This document shows positions 12,139 through 23,849 of a DNA stretch of 64,000 nt, piece after piece. Location: the NCBI GenBank assembly GCA_012064385.1, contig QRDG01000837.1, forward strand, positions 62,001-126,000, given 5' to 3'. The stretch's first letter is position 1. The number at the start of each line of letters is the position of its first letter. The DNA comes from Puccinellia tenuiflora (lineage: Eukaryota > Streptophyta > Magnoliopsida > Poales > Poaceae). Under the pieces are notes generated by a model. That model ran no database searches. It was not told the DNA's origin and saw nothing but the letters and a program-made list of their open reading frames with translations. A program made the translations under genes and the position numbers.

Positions 12139-12389
12139 TGGAGATTTAGTTCTAGACTGATCTACATTGATTCCCGATTATAAACACGATCTGACCGGCA
12201 AATTAATAATGGTACTACCTATATGGCACAGAGTAAATAATTGTCCTTGTCCTAGAACCAATTTTCAATGATACGGTGCATCAGTCAATTTCATAGAAGA
12301 GGGGACCGAGAACGCTAAAAGACTACGGTTGGAGGTGCTGGGCGTCCCCCAGCGATTTGGGAAGAAAAAACCGGGTCCAGGAGCTGACG

Positions 12390-12655
12390 TGTCTAATTCC
12401 ATCTCAAATCCCGTAGATGCTTTTATGAAGCAAAAAAAAGATTTATTTGTAATAAAAATTGTATTATTGTAGCAATGTCCAATTCCCTCCCAAATCTCCC
12501 AGATGCTTCTATAAAACAAGAAATGGTTTGTTTGTAATAACAATTTTTGTAGTATTGTAGCATGTCCGATTCCCTCCCAAATTCCGCAAATGGTTTATGG
12601 AGCAAAATTATTTCATTTGTAATAAGATGTTTGGGCTATTGTACCAATTTTTGTT
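12390..12655 (+). repeat. Imperfect 87-bp tandem triplet
   Basis: Three diverged units start at 12390, 12476 and 12563, each opening TGTCYRATTCC and carrying a TTTGTAATAA block. They lie upstream of the minus-strand SDR gene, so they could sit in its promoter. No function is implied. Confidence 0.75.
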
Positions 12656-12878
12656 GCTGTTATAGCATCGTTGCAGCATTTTTTCACACTCGTACACAAA
12701 TCATTTCGGCACTTCAAGAACAGCAGTGTAGCAATTTACTATGTCAGCTTGGTATCTATAGCTCCAAGAAATTTCAGCTCAAAAATTGATTTACAGTTAG
12801 AGAAACGAAAACGATAAATTCTGTCAGCTTTGGGTGATAGTATTTCACACTATTCATACCCAGGTTTATCTTCTTTGG

Positions 12879-12970
12879 CTCTCCATTTGTAGGTGGAATT
12901 TAGCAAGTTCTTGGTGTTGCATACATAACACAAATGTATGTTGTCAACTTTTTTTGAGAATATTTGCATA
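12879..12970 (+). repeat. Direct repeat, left copy
   Basis: About 90-100 bp starting ATCTTCTTTGGCTCTC is nearly identical to 14327-14430. The right copy lies about 150-250 bp upstream of the BAHD start codon. The intervening 1.4 kb has no counterpart. Confidence 0.85.
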
Positions 12971-12972
12971 TA

Positions 12973-13010
12973 CTAGCAAACATGCTCGTGCGTTGCAACG
13001 GTTGTGATAA
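12973..13010 (-). mobile_element. Possible Helitron 3' terminus (minus strand)
   Basis: On the minus strand the sequence ends GCAACGCACGAGCATGTTTG then CTAG at 12973-12976. This matches the hairpin-plus-CTAG form seen at 2663, with mismatches. The element would extend rightwards; its 5' end was not identified. Confidence 0.35.
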
Positions 13011-13187
13011 AAATATCAAGTTTTAGTGGATTGACCGGCATAACTCTGGCCTCACTTCTCCCTTTTTATCCTAGTCACTAATTATTTTCTATTGGATTTT
13101 CCACATCCCTTCTATTCCTCTTGTGCATAATCCCCACGTCATGGTTGTGGTACAGATATAATTGTTTTCTAAAAAAAAAAAAATCTA

Positions 13188-13373
13188 CATAACATCATGT
13201 GAATCTCCGTCGCGTCCCAGGGGAAGGAGTCCTTGAGCCTCCGGCCCCTCCACCGCCACGGCTTCCGCGCTCTCAATCAGCAGCGTCCACTTGTAGCCTT
13301 TGGCAGCCTTGTTGTACTCGTACCACACGGCTTCCACCTCAGAACATAGCTCCAACAGCAGGATGTCGAGCAC
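13188..13373 (-). pseudogene. Gene fragment of unknown family
   Basis: A 62-residue minus-strand frame (MLDILLLELCSEVEAVWYEY..., ending GDSHDVM) has a composition typical of real protein and GC-rich codons unlike its AT-rich surroundings. It stops just before a poly-A-like run. It looks like the last exon of some gene, carried or stranded between the direct repeats. I do not recognise the family. Confidence 0.3.
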
Positions 13374-14326
13374 GAATTATTATTTTTATAGAAGAAGATA
13401 CCTCTAAGTAGAGAATATATTTAATTTACACTCAAGGATTGTATTTAATTTTCCCAAGGCCAACATCGATAACAATATAACACAGATAATTTTATTGAAG
13501 TTAATTAAAGAGAGGCAACAAATAAGAGGTTTCTAATTTAGAGGTGAAGCTAATGATGAATGGACCAAAATAATATGAATTTCATTTCTTATCATACCAA
13601 AATTGGTTACATGTAGCATTGTCCTTATAATAACGAGAATACTAAAAAAAAACATGAATAAGAAAATGTTCAGGTAAGAAACTGCTTGGAAGCCAACACA
13701 TAAAGAAAAAAAAATAGTTTCACCTCATAGTAAACTGCATGCGTGTGAGCTGTAATAGATTTCAGTGCTGAAATTATACTACCTACCATGTCCAAGGCAT
13801 AATGCAAAAAGTTATAGGGCAATCATCCAGTGGATATGACATGGCCGTAAATGAGGGAACAACTACGGTATGGCACATTCAGTTAAAGGTGATTTGAAAA
13901 TAAGTGTCATGCACATGGGGATTTTGAGTTGTTTCGGCAACTATATAGTCGTCCGCTACAGCAACCTGCAGATCTATGCATCAACTAAAGTAAATTACTT
14001 TCTATGAACTCCAATTTCTATGAACTCCAAATTTGATTGGTATACCAAAATAAGTATTTAATAAGATACAAATCAGTTAGGAGCCATGTATTTACTTTTC
14101 TATGATGCAAAGCAGTACGATGCTTCACAGAGCAAGACCCAGATTAATGAAAATTACCGGAGATATGTCGCCATGGTCATGCATGGTTGCCTGCCATGAT
14201 CAGTTTCCATGAGAAGCTTGCAAATGAAGCAGAATCAGTGATGAGGGGCGCTGGATGGGTAAACAATTGTATCCTCCAGAACAATCTACGGACGCCCAGC
14301 AGATTTGTTATGCATCCTGAGTTGCT
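13374..14326. other. Intergenic, no gene recognised
   Basis: AT-rich DNA between the gene fragment and the right copy of the direct repeat. Nothing conserved was seen. Confidence 0.5.
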
Positions 14327-14430
14327 ATCTTCTTTGGCTCTCTATTTGTAGGTCGAATTTGGCAAGTTCTTGGTGTTGCATACATAACACAAATGTATGT
14401 TGTCAACTTTTTTGAGAAATATTTGCATAT
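14327..14430 (+). repeat. Direct repeat, right copy, upstream of the BAHD gene
   Basis: Partner of 12879-12970 (see that entry). It lies in the likely promoter region of the acyltransferase. Confidence 0.85.
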
Positions 14431-14582
14431 ATTTTGTCTTTTCAAAAAAAAAAAAAACTTGATCTCGTAGATCCTTTGTAAAATTAGATCATACCCATAT
14501 TGCCCCGGAGATTGGCAACAGGAATAGACAAACAGCAGCACCCGAGCTCTGCAGTCCTCGCTCGTTAGTCGTTAGTAAGAAA

Positions 14583-15860
14583 ATGGCAGTGGAGATCCTG
14601 GAATCCTGCTTGGTGAAGCCCAGCGAGGCGACGCCGACGCGCCGGCAATGGCTCTCCAACCTCGACCTCCTGGTGGCCAGGAGCCTCACGCCCACCGTCT
14701 ACATCTACCGCCCGAGCTCTGACCCGGCCTTCTTCTCGCCGGCCGTCCTCAAGGCCGCGCTGTCCAAGGCGCTCGTCCCTTTCTACCCGCTCGCCGGCCG
14801 GCTCTCGGCGGACGACGCGGGGCGCCCGGAGATCCGGTGCGGCGGCGAGGGAGTCCTCTTCGTCACCGCGCGGGCGGACCGCACGCTCGACGACCTCGGC
14901 GACCTGGCCCCGTCGGACGAGCTGAGGCGGATGCTTGTCCCCTCTGCCGAGGCTGGCGGCGGCGCCCTGGCCTTGTTTCAGCTGACGCTCTTCGCGTGCG
15001 GCGGGGCGTGCCTGGGCGCTGCCATCCACCACACGGCCGCCGACGGCCTCGCGGCGCTGGATTTCGTGAACTCCTGGGCGGCCATCGCCAGGGCCGACGC
15101 CGGCGTACCCGCGGCGACACCCTGCCTCGACCGCACGCTCCTCCGCGCGCGCGACCCTCCCTCCGTGCGGTTCGACCACGCCGAGTACGCTCGCCGCGCC
15201 GCCGGGTCGTCAAATCCTCCCGGACGAGTCGCGTTCGGCTCGGCCATCCTCCCGCTGTCCAAGGACCAGGTGGACGCGCTCAAGAGCAACGCGAAGAACC
15301 TCTCGACGTTCAAGGCCGTGGTGGCCCACGTGTGGCGGTGCGCGTGCACGGCGCGCGGGCTGGCCGCGGCGGAGGACACCCGGCTGTACATGACCGCCGA
15401 CGCGCGCTCCCGCGTCGACCCGCCGCTCCCACGCGGCTACTTCGGCAACGCCATCTTCCGCGCGTCGGCCGTGGCCAAGACCGGCGACGTGGCCTCTTCC
15501 GGGCCGCTCGGCGCCGTCGCGGAGAAGGTCGCCGGCGCGACGGCGCGGCTGGACGACGAGTACGTGCGGTCGCTGGTGGACTACCTGGAGGTGCAGGGTG
15601 ACGCGGCGGGGCTGCGCAAGGGGGAGTGGGTGATGCCGGAGACGGACCTGTGGGTGATAAGCTGGCAGGGGCTGCCGATCTACGACGCCGACTTCGGCTG
15701 GGGGCGGCCGGTTTTCATGGGCAGGGCATGCCTGCAGTTCAGCGGCCTTGTGTACCTCGTGCCGGGTCCTGATGGGGATGGCCGGCTCGATGTCGTGGTG
15801 GCCATGGAGCCCCAGAGCTTGGCCAGGTTCAGGGATCTGTTCTACCATGGCCTCGAGTGA
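14583..15860 (+). CDS. BAHD acyltransferase, hydroxycinnamoyltransferase-like
   Basis: A single open frame of 425 residues matches the usual BAHD length of about 430-460. The catalytic motif HTAAD is at residues 150-154 and the structural motif DFGWG at 370-374, each at its expected place. The N terminus (VEILESCLVKPSEATP, then SNLDLL and the PAVLKAALSKALVPFYPLAGRL block) resembles grass shikimate/quinate or amine hydroxycinnamoyltransferases (HCT/PHT-type). These soluble cytosolic enzymes move an acyl group from CoA to an alcohol or amine in phenylpropanoid or phenolamide metabolism. Motifs alone do not tell which acceptor is used. Codons are strongly GC-ending. The start is the first ATG of the frame and is followed directly by a family-typical N terminus. 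No breaks were seen. Confidence 0.93.
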   Translation: MAVEILESCLVKPSEATPTRRQWLSNLDLLVARSLTPTVYIYRPSSDPAFFSPAVLKAALSKALVPFYPLAGRLSADDAGRPEIRCGGEGVLFVTARADRTLDDLGDLAPSDELRRMLVPSAEAGGGALALFQLTLFACGGACLGAAIHHTAADGLAALDFVNSWAAIARADAGVPAATPCLDRTLLRARDPPSVRFDHAEYARRAAGSSNPPGRVAFGSAILPLSKDQVDALKSNAKNLSTFKAVVAHVWRCACTARGLAAAEDTRLYMTADARSRVDPPLPRGYFGNAIFRASAVAKTGDVASSGPLGAVAEKVAGATARLDDEYVRSLVDYLEVQGDAAGLRKGEWVMPETDLWVISWQGLPIYDADFGWGRPVFMGRACLQFSGLVYLVPGPDGDGRLDVVVAMEPQSLARFRDLFYHGLE

Positions 15861-15943
15861 ATACTACTAGTCCAGGTCCCGACGGCGATGGCCGGAGCAA
15901 ACCAGGTGTGCCTGGGCAAACTCACAGCAGGGGAGAACAAGAA

Positions 15944-15949
15944 AATAAA
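15944..15949 (+). terminator. Likely polyadenylation signal of the BAHD gene
   Basis: AATAAA occurs about 85 bases after the stop codon in the sense orientation. Confidence 0.4.
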
Positions 15950-16216
15950 TCTAGTTATTGCAGCATGTAAGAAAGTGCAGCTACATGCCTACATCTCACA
16001 TCTGCATATATTGAGGCAAGCTTTGCTGCCCGAACTGAAACTGAAATGTGTATTCTGAAGCTTGAGTGCCAATCTCTCGCCTGGTGGTGAGCATGAAAAT
16101 TGTAGCCCCGTTGATATGGTAGATCCTGTGACATCGAAGGCCGAGGAGGCCGCAATGTGAGCAAGATGTGGACTAATGGTTCGGTTCAGTCACCTAGAGC
16201 AAGAATGGGGTTGTAA

Positions 16217-16663
16217 GGGCATCTCTAGTCGTCGCCCCCAAATAACGTCCGGATTTAAGTCTATGGGGGGTGTCCGGATAAAATTACAGGTAGGGCTACT
16301 CTTCCCAGTCACAGCCCCATGCAATGGCAAAAGAGTTAATAAGAGGCTGCATGCATGCACTTTTGAAAGGAAAAATTAGGAGAGAGAAAAAGATGCCCGG
16401 CGGCGGCGTGGATGGAAAAAGAAGGAGATGGAAGAATCTTGTGGTGAATGAGTGGCTGTGGTTGCATGCAAATTTCGTCCGGCGCTACCGCAACACTCCC
16501 CACGGCACGGGGTTGGGCTGGTAGCGCCGGACGAAATAAGGGGCTGCTCCGGATGAAACCGACCTATAGGGGCCGCGACTGGGCGCCGTTTTCCTCTCGG
16601 GGCGCCCCATAGGCTATGGGGGGGGGGGGGGGGGGGGCTTTGGGGGCGCGACTGGAGATGCCC
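16217..16663. mobile_element. PIF/Harbinger-like MITE
   Basis: Flanked by TAA on both sides (16214-16216 and 16664-16666). The inverted ends read GGGCATCTCTAGTCG on the left and CGACTGGAGATGCCC-type on the right. The interior carries GC-rich blocks and a run of 20 G at 16618-16637. There is no transposase frame. Confidence 0.7.
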
Positions 16664-16666
16664 TAA

Positions 16667-17039
16667 GTCGCTGCAGATAGGGGCAGGGGCAGTATTGAAG
16701 CTTGAAGGGGGCTAAACATGGAAAATCTCAATTAGGGGCGGGGGGCAACAATGGCAACTTGTCTAAAAATCATGTCTAAATTAGGGTTAGGTAGATATTT
16801 TGTAAAACAAATTAATTCCAAAATACAACGTGACATGCATATATGTTAAGACTAGCATGTATAAAGCAATAACAATGTTTAGAGATGGGATGTTGTTAGT
16901 CTATAGGAATGCAACACATATAAACTTATTAACTAACTATGAATGCAAATATATTAGTACAACTAACTATGATATTAAAAATTCATATGGAAGTAAAATT
17001 AAATATGATAGTAAAACTTAAATGAAAGTAAAACTAATA
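16667..17039. other. Intergenic, no gene recognised
   Basis: AT-rich and rich in AACTATGA-type short repeats. Nothing else was seen. Confidence 0.5.
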
Positions 17040-17126
17040 CTCCCTCCGATCCATAAAAAGTGTCTTATGCTAGGTTAGTACAAACTTTGTACTAAGCGGC
17101 CGACATTTTTTATGGATCAGAGGGAG
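17040..17126. mobile_element. Stowaway MITE
   Basis: An 87-bp element with TA on both sides (17038-17039, 17127-17128). Its ends are CTCCCTCCGATCCATAAAAA and its inverted complement. This is the standard grass Stowaway layout. Confidence 0.88.
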
Positions 17127-17128
17127 TA

Positions 17129-17645
17129 TAAGATATGTCCGTTGGGGAGACGACGACGTCCGTTGCTGGCCCGCACAGCCATGACCAATCCCGTCGGTTT
17201 CCATGGCAGTACCCACAAGGCTATAATCACGAATTGAACGACGGCGATGCGCTCGCGGCTCACCTGTGTTGCCTCCTCCTCGATGAATGGGGTTTCATCC
17301 GACGCGAATGGTGCATGGAGACAAGGAGAGGATGTGGGTGGGAAGCCGTGAGTGGTATGCGGCGGCAGTTAAAGCGGTTGTGTGGTAATGGCGGAGCCGC
17401 GCTTTGGAATAAATACTATATAACATCCGGTTTGTGAAGAATGCGGAACTTCAATTTTGAGTTGAATTTTTCTTATTTATCATATGATTATATGCCCAAA
17501 TTTGAGTCCATGCAATTTTTTAATTTTGGAATAAAATTATGTATTGTTTCATTTTTCTATTATAAACAGGTCTAGAAAAGGGTAAATAATTTTTTTCATA
17601 CGATTGTTTTTAGCAAACTTCATGGAAATCGGTTGTGCTCTTACT
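17129..17645. other. Intergenic, upstream of the SRO leader
   Basis: No gene was recognised. The right part should hold the SRO promoter, but I saw no clear TATA box. Confidence 0.4.
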
Positions 17646-17931
17646 TTCGGGCCGAGCAAGGCTTCTCTACAACGGGCCGGGCTCGCTGCGTGACACGTCT
17701 AGCCCACCTCTGCCGTCCCTCTCCTCCATTTCGCCTCCGACGCCGACCCCTCCGACCTCGCCGCGAGAAAAACGTCCTGGGTGTCGGAGGCCGTCGGAGC
17801 ACCGGGGAGGCGCGGGAGAGGGCGCCGTCGCCGCGGCGCTGCTGACTACGCCCGCCGCTTCCACCGCCGCGTGCCCGCGCCACCTCCGGCGACGGGTCCT
17901 TGATCAGGCCCTCCCGCCTCCGTGTCTGTAA
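17646..17931 (+). other. Probable non-coding first exon (5' UTR) of the SRO gene
   Basis: A GC-rich island of CCTCC/GCCGCC composition ends in a good donor (CTGTAAGG, near 17929-17935). The next plausible acceptor, TTTTTATTAG at 19028-19037, lies 14 bases before the SRO start codon. A leader intron of about 1.1 kb is therefore likely. The exon start is not defined and the call is inference; the open frames in the island are compositional. Confidence 0.5.
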
Positions 17932-19051
17932 GGCCCCGCTCCTCTCGTGCCCTCTCATCATCCCTCCCACCCACTTCGCTGGCTCCAACACCTTCTTGTT
18001 TGCTTGTCGTTGCTCGAATTTTGGGTCTGCCTGCTCTGCTCGTGCGGATCCTTTAGTTGTTTGAAGAAAATTCTGGGACTTTGTTTCAAAAAGAACTTCT
18101 TTTTGCTCATTTAATTTCAGTTGAAGTAGGTGTTTTTCCTCTTCCCTGCAAATACGTGGGATAATAGTTAGTAGACGCTAGTTTGTTAGTCCTTTACAAG
18201 GAATTTTTTTATTATTGTTCACGTGGTGGTGGATTACTGGATTTATTAGCCCGCTGGTGTGCCTATGTGCGCCGAAACATTGACAGTTTAGCACCTTCAA
18301 TTGTGTTTACATGTCTTCGGCATGTTTTGTTGTGTTTATTATTAGTTCCAGATTATGTTCTTTCTCAAATATCTCCTGCCAATTGCATGATTGTTCAACT
18401 GCCTACAAGAGATTGTTCAACTGGAAATTCACCTCTCATCCTTTGATGAAGATTGCTTCTGATGTAGTAGTAGTAGTTGTTTTACCAAAGATTGATTCAA
18501 GTGTTCTGTAAGATACATTTTACAAGAAGAGTTGGTAGCTCCCCCGCTAGAAAACAAGAAGAGTTGGTAGTTAAAAAATGTCAGTAGCTTGTATTCTCTA
18601 CACCATTGACAGCATTAAGTACTGAAATAATCTTTGGCCTCTTTGAGAATCATATTCAGAATGCGCATAAGTTGTGTTCCCTACTCTTGTTTACTTATTT
18701 ACACATCAATACATGCCGAAGTAAAGTACTTGGTTGCTTCACTGCCTGCCTCACTGAAGAATGAGTTCACTGAATGATGATGCCGCCTGTTCCTGAACCA
18801 TTTCAATATCTAGTCGTTTGAGTTGTGCCTTGCTCTGATGAAGTCCTATTCTGTTTGCAAAGTAATGCTGATTTGAACTTTCTGATGCATCTATGTATTC
18901 CGTACATATAGTGATATCCATTTGCTGTTACTTTTACAAGATTGTGTTACTCTTCTGAGATTAAAGTACAGGAAGAACTGTAAATTGTGTATCATATCAG
19001 GATCACCCATTTCCATGTTTATTTGATTTTTTATTAGGAAATAAAGCATCC

Positions 19052-22000
19052 ATGGATCCACTGCAAAATTCCAATGCTTTGTGCCGGAAGCGCAAGCCCG
19101 TTGATGGCTGCTTGGCGAAAAACTTCAAGTCCCACCGTGTTGAAAAGGAGAATGCATCTTCTAAGCCTGCTCACAGTTGCCACAGTCAACCGAATCTGGC
19201 TAATGATTGTGTTAATTACCTGAAAAGTGGAGTCCCAAGTCGTGTTGTGTTCTACAAACAAGGTTCATGGTGTGATTTTCCTGACAAAGTAGTGAAATCC
19301 ATTGTTGATGCATTCAAAGAAGGAAAATCTAGTGTCGTTGTTGTGATGGATGAGCAGCCTCTTCTGGTTGATTTCTTATCGATGACTCTGGTGAACCTAA
19401 CAACGAGGAAACAACGATCTATTTCATGGCTTGATGGGACTAACAAGTGGTCTCGTCCATCTTCATTCTTTGATGAGGAAGTTGATGAATCCACAAGATT
19501 GGGCAGGGGTGTTGCTGAAACTGGTGCGCAAGGTTATGTTGGGGGTAATGTCATGAAGTATCCATCTGATGCTACGAAACAAGTTATGCTTGAAGCCAGC
19601 CCTCCAGTTGTTCAGAATTCTTGTGCTTTAGATATATTACGCAAGAAGATTGTTCATGTTGAAAGAGGTAGCGAAAGCTTTATGTTTGTTCAGAACCTTT
19701 TCCTCTCTGGTACGGGTTCATTTGCAGTGCCTAACGACATTCTTCATATTCATCGGTACTCTCCAAAGGATATCACTGCACAGCGTAGAATTGAAGCTTT
19801 CGAAAAACAGATGAGGCAGACAAGACAGAAGTCTGGCAATGCAATTGCAAGATATGTATGGCTTGGATCTGGAAAGCAAGACATTGTCAGTGTTATAACT
19901 AGTGGTTTTCTTAGCACGGATAAAATCACTCATGAGACTGAAATAGGCGCTGGCATTTATCTGTCACCCGAAAACCGTGCCTTCACCAGGTTGTGTTTCA
20001 TTTGATATTTTTGATGTGTTTTTTAGTTACAGATTAATGGAGGGTGTATAACATTTCATCATTTTGCAGTGTTAGTTTTTGTGATGTTGACGAAAAAGGG
20101 GTACAGTATATGCTACTGTGCCGAGCCATATTGGGCAACACAGGAGTTATCAAACCAGGTTCACAGGACGAGTTTCTACGCATATACGATTCTGGCGTTG
20201 ATAATTGCTCAAATCCAAACTATTATGTGATGCGGCCATCACATCTAGGCACTCATATATCTTTGGAATATCTAATAAGTTTCAGGCTTGCTCCAAAAGT
20301 GCAAGGTAACATTAGGCGTTTTTGTTTTTTTTTTAACATTACGCGTTTAGTGGTCGTTTAGTGGTCTGACCGAGTATATTTACATGAGGTAAATTAGTGA
20401 TCCACTTTTACTGAACTTATTTTCAGAGTATTTGCTTAGCTTGAAGGGCTTATGGTTGTGCCCACCTCCACAAGAAGTGAAAGTCGATCTTTCTGTTCTT
20501 CAACCTGTGAGTCGTCTTAAACTCTTATCATGGTACTTTGCAACTGGAGCTACAGGGTACACGCATGTTATGCACTTTGATGTATTTTTGAGTTTTTGTA
20601 ATTTGCTTGAGAATGATGTCAAAATTTCAGTTTACCACTACTGCTCTTTCTGCCTTTCTGTGTTCAAAGAACACTTATAGTACTATAATAAATAAATAAA
20701 GTAATAATTCTCTCACTGATCCGACACCTATGACCTGTATGTAGGTACTGTGCCAAAGTGATGAAGGGCCAACCTCTCCATGGATCTCATTCAGAGTTCT
20801 CTTTGAGACAATTCAAGACAATATATCGTTTTTAGAAAGGGAATTGCTTTACCGTCACTATGAGGAATTGAAGGTACGGATGTCTCAGTAATTTTGCAGT
20901 CAGTATGCTTCAGGGTGCTAATTCAAACCATTTTTATTGCACAGGAAAATAAGATTACTCGTGATGAAATGGTCAAGAAAATGATAATAATAGTTGGAGA
21001 GCAATTACTTCTGGATTCCTTGACGAAACTTAAATATAGTGTAAGTTACTTTGGGAGTATACTGTATATAAGTAAACATTTGATAATCACCATACTGAGA
21101 GTGAATTCTGCAAGATGACTGCCTTGCCACAAAAAGTGGGCCAATGAGAAAGCCAAAAGTGTGGTAACATTAGCTAAAATAAGACTATGACATGTAGAAC
21201 TTGGGGCTAAGAAAGTGCGACAAGCCTTTAGAGGTTCATGCCTATTATTTTTGTGAATAAAAGAACATCAGATTTTAGTACATATTTTTAATTATTTATA
21301 GGGTATATTAGTGGTCTCATAAAGTCTAAAAATTAGCTTTTGTTTAAACATATAAGGTGTAATTTTACTGTCCAAATTCGTGCTTAGAAAACAATTGATC
21401 CAATAATATTTGGTTTATGTTACACAAAATAGAAACCAGTTTCTTATGATTATGGTTTTGTAAGCATTAAAAAAATTGTATGTAAAATTTACGGTCAAAG
21501 CTCAATATGGGCAGCTAAAGTACAACCTTATGTTTTGAAACGGACGGAGTACGTTCTGTTTGACAAGTAAGAATTGTTTCATGATTTTTGCCCAAATAAC
21601 AAACCAATATTTTAGTCATTGCAATATTTCCACTTTCTACCTTTCAATGCTGTCTAAGGGTGGTAGTATGTCACTCAGAAGTTTGTATATATGATTGTCA
21701 TGTTGTTGTCTTTGGAAAAATATTGTGAAATGAGGCTAAATCTACATATCTGTCCATGCATTTTTGTTGTTAACTTCTGTCCTCCTATTGCAGCCATCAC
21801 TATGGTACAACTCTCCTGCAAAAATGGCCAGTTCTCCTGCAAGTATAACACCGGAATCTGTCTCCACTGGGGAAAGAAATACAGATGTTGAACCTGACAA
21901 TCCTAGTTATGATGGTCCAGCATCAAGCGCGCTGCGTGAGAAATGTGAACATTCAGATTCCATGTGTGGTGGTTCTCTTGCGACAAATGTGGCGCTCAAT

Positions 22001-23005
22001 GGACAGCATTCCCCTACTCCAAGTATGTGTTCTGAAAGCTCTTCATCCCGTTGTACTAACAGCCAACATCCTTTGGCACCAGTAGTGCCACCTCCAGGTC
22101 AGGATGCCCTTGTGAGGAGCGCGTTGCTCAGTGTTAACGTCTGCGATTCTGCTGGACCAAGCATCGAATACAATGGTCATGATCCCCTTGTACGAAGTTC
22201 TTCTAAAGGACAGGAATCTGGTGTATCAAGACCAGCACTCAGAAACTCTGCATCTCCCAGTATGTATAAAGGCCAACACTCTGTTGCACCAAGTATGGCA
22301 CCTGAATCCTATGGAGCTCTTGCACCCAGTAGGGCACATGGGAACTCGTCATCGACAGATGCTCAATATGTAGCATGTCAAGTCCAAGCACCAAGTATGG
22401 TTCCTCAGTTATGCGCAGCAAGAAGTACGGCACCTGAGCTCGGTGCACCAAGGAGTATGGCACCTCATCTCTCTGCGGCAAGACGTATGGCGCCTCACCT
22501 CCGCGGTAAGATGGTTTCTCAATTATGCACAGCAAGAAATACAGCACCTGACCTCGGTGCACCAATAAGTATGGCACCTCACCTCTCCGCGTCAAGAAGT
22601 ATGGCGCCTCACCTCGGTGGCAAGATGCCTAAAGTTCCTGAGAACAACACGATGCCCGAAGCCAACAACTATTCCAGTGTGGCATCCGTGGTCCCTCTGA
22701 TCTTCGAACCTCCGTCATCTAGTCCTTCACCAAAAGAGAACGGTTTTGCTACGTCAAGCAAGGAGTGTCTACCACCAAGTTCAGTTGAACAAGACCCCGA
22801 TTGTCCTGCAAATTCGGCGACTAAACTGGGGAGCATTCCCAACCTGGGTATGCTGCTTCAGAATATATATTCTTATGCGTATCACATCACAGGATGCCTT
22901 CTTTCTCTCCACTCACGAAAACTTCTCAATGGTTCTGTGCAGAGAATGTGGCCCCGAAGAATCCAGCAGCACAATGTGGAGCAAGCAAGAACTTCCCCCG
23001 AATAG
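19052..23005 (+). CDS. SRO: RCD1/SRO-family protein (WWE, PARP-like, RST)
   Basis: Six exons join in phase to give 896 residues: 19052-19989, 20070-20305, 20427-20506, 20745-20873, 20945-21040 and 21794-23005, all GT-AG. A basic RKRKP patch (residues 12-16) may be a nuclear signal. A WWE domain (about 60-140; VVFYKQGSWCDFP, ISWLDGTNKW) precedes a PARP-like domain (about 225-395; RYVWLGSGKQDI, GAGIYLSPENRAF). An RST domain (about 430-490) spans exons 4-5. SRO proteins are plant-specific nuclear regulators of stress and redox responses that bind transcription factors through RST; the PARP fold usually lacks the active H-Y-E triad. Exon 6 adds an unusual Ser/Pro-rich tail with two 38-residue repeats, then enters a 413-bp segment present three times. 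A two-base difference in copy 1 ends the frame at 23005. The ancestral C terminus probably reads as in copy 3, ending at 23915. Confidence 0.88.
22397..22624 (+). repeat. 114-bp in-frame tandem repeat in SRO exon 6
   Basis: Two 38-codon units, 22397-22510 and 22511-22624, encode MV(P/S)QLC.AR.TAP.LGAP-type residues followed by SMAPHL sub-repeats. The unit is a multiple of three, so the frame is kept. Confidence 0.9.
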
Positions 23006-23849
23006 GCGACGGCGACAGCAACTATGAAAACAACACGATCCCTAAAGTTACTGAAAACAACACGATGCCCGAAGCCAACAACTATTCCAGTGCGGCATCC
23101 GTGGTCCCTGTGATCTTCGAACCTCCGTCATCTAGTCCTTCACCAAAAGAGAACGGTTTTGCTACGTCAAGCAAGGAGTGTCTACCACCAAGTTCAGTTG
23201 AACAAGACCCCGATTGTCCTGCAAATTCGGGGACTAAACTGGGGAGCATTCCCAACCTGGGTATGCTGCTTCAGAATATATATTCTTATGCGTATCACAT
23301 CACAGGATGCCTTCTTTCTCTCCACTCACGAAAACTTCTCAATGGTTCTGTGCAGAGAATGTGGCCCCGAAGAATCCAGCAGCACAATGTGGAGCAAGCA
23401 AGAACTTCCCCCGAATAGGCGACGGCGACAGCAACTATGAAAACAACACGATCCCTAAAGTTACTGAAAACAACACGATGCCCGAAGCCAACAACTATTC
23501 CAGTGCGGCATCCGTGGTCCCTGTGATCTTCGAACCTCCGTCATCTAGTCCTTCACCAAAAGAGAACGGTTTTGCTATGTCAAGCAAGGAGTGTCTACTA
23601 CCAGGTTCAGTCCAACAAGACCCCGATTGTCCTGCAAATTCAGCGATTAAACTGCAGAGTACTCCCAACCTGGGTATGCTGCTTCAGAATATATTCTTGT
23701 GCGTATCACATCACAGGATGCCTTCTTTCTCTCCACTCACGAAAACTTCTCAATGGTTCTGTGCAGAGAACGTGACCCCGAAGAATCCAGCAGCACAATG
23801 CGGAGCAAACAAGAGCTTCCCCGGAATAGGCGACGACGACAGCAGCAGC
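22628..23849 (+). repeat. 413-bp tandem triplication at the SRO 3' end
   Basis: Copies start at 22628, 23041 and 23454 (exact period 413). Copies 1 and 2 differ at only a few bases; copy 3 is more diverged. Copies 1 and 2 carry a longer TA run (AATATATATTC) than copy 3 (AATATATTC), two bases more. Without those bases the unit would be 411 bp, exactly 137 codons. With them every copy changes frame: copy 1 closes at 23005, an overlapping frame closes at 23418 in copy 2, and only the copy 3 version stays open to 23915. Confidence 0.95.

Noticed and set aside
11317..12183. A 288-codon plus-strand open frame over the SDR locus
   Set aside because: It is antisense to clear SDR motifs and is Arg/Ala/Val-rich, as expected from GC-rich antisense sequence.
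14565..15848. Several long antisense and +1 frames over the BAHD gene
   Set aside because: They have no motifs and a compositional origin. The sense frame has HTAAD and DFGWG at their proper places.
22859..22903. A 45-base GT..AG intron in each SRO repeat unit
   Set aside because: It is shorter than normal plant introns, and removing 45 bases from copy 1 does not change the frame or avoid the stop.
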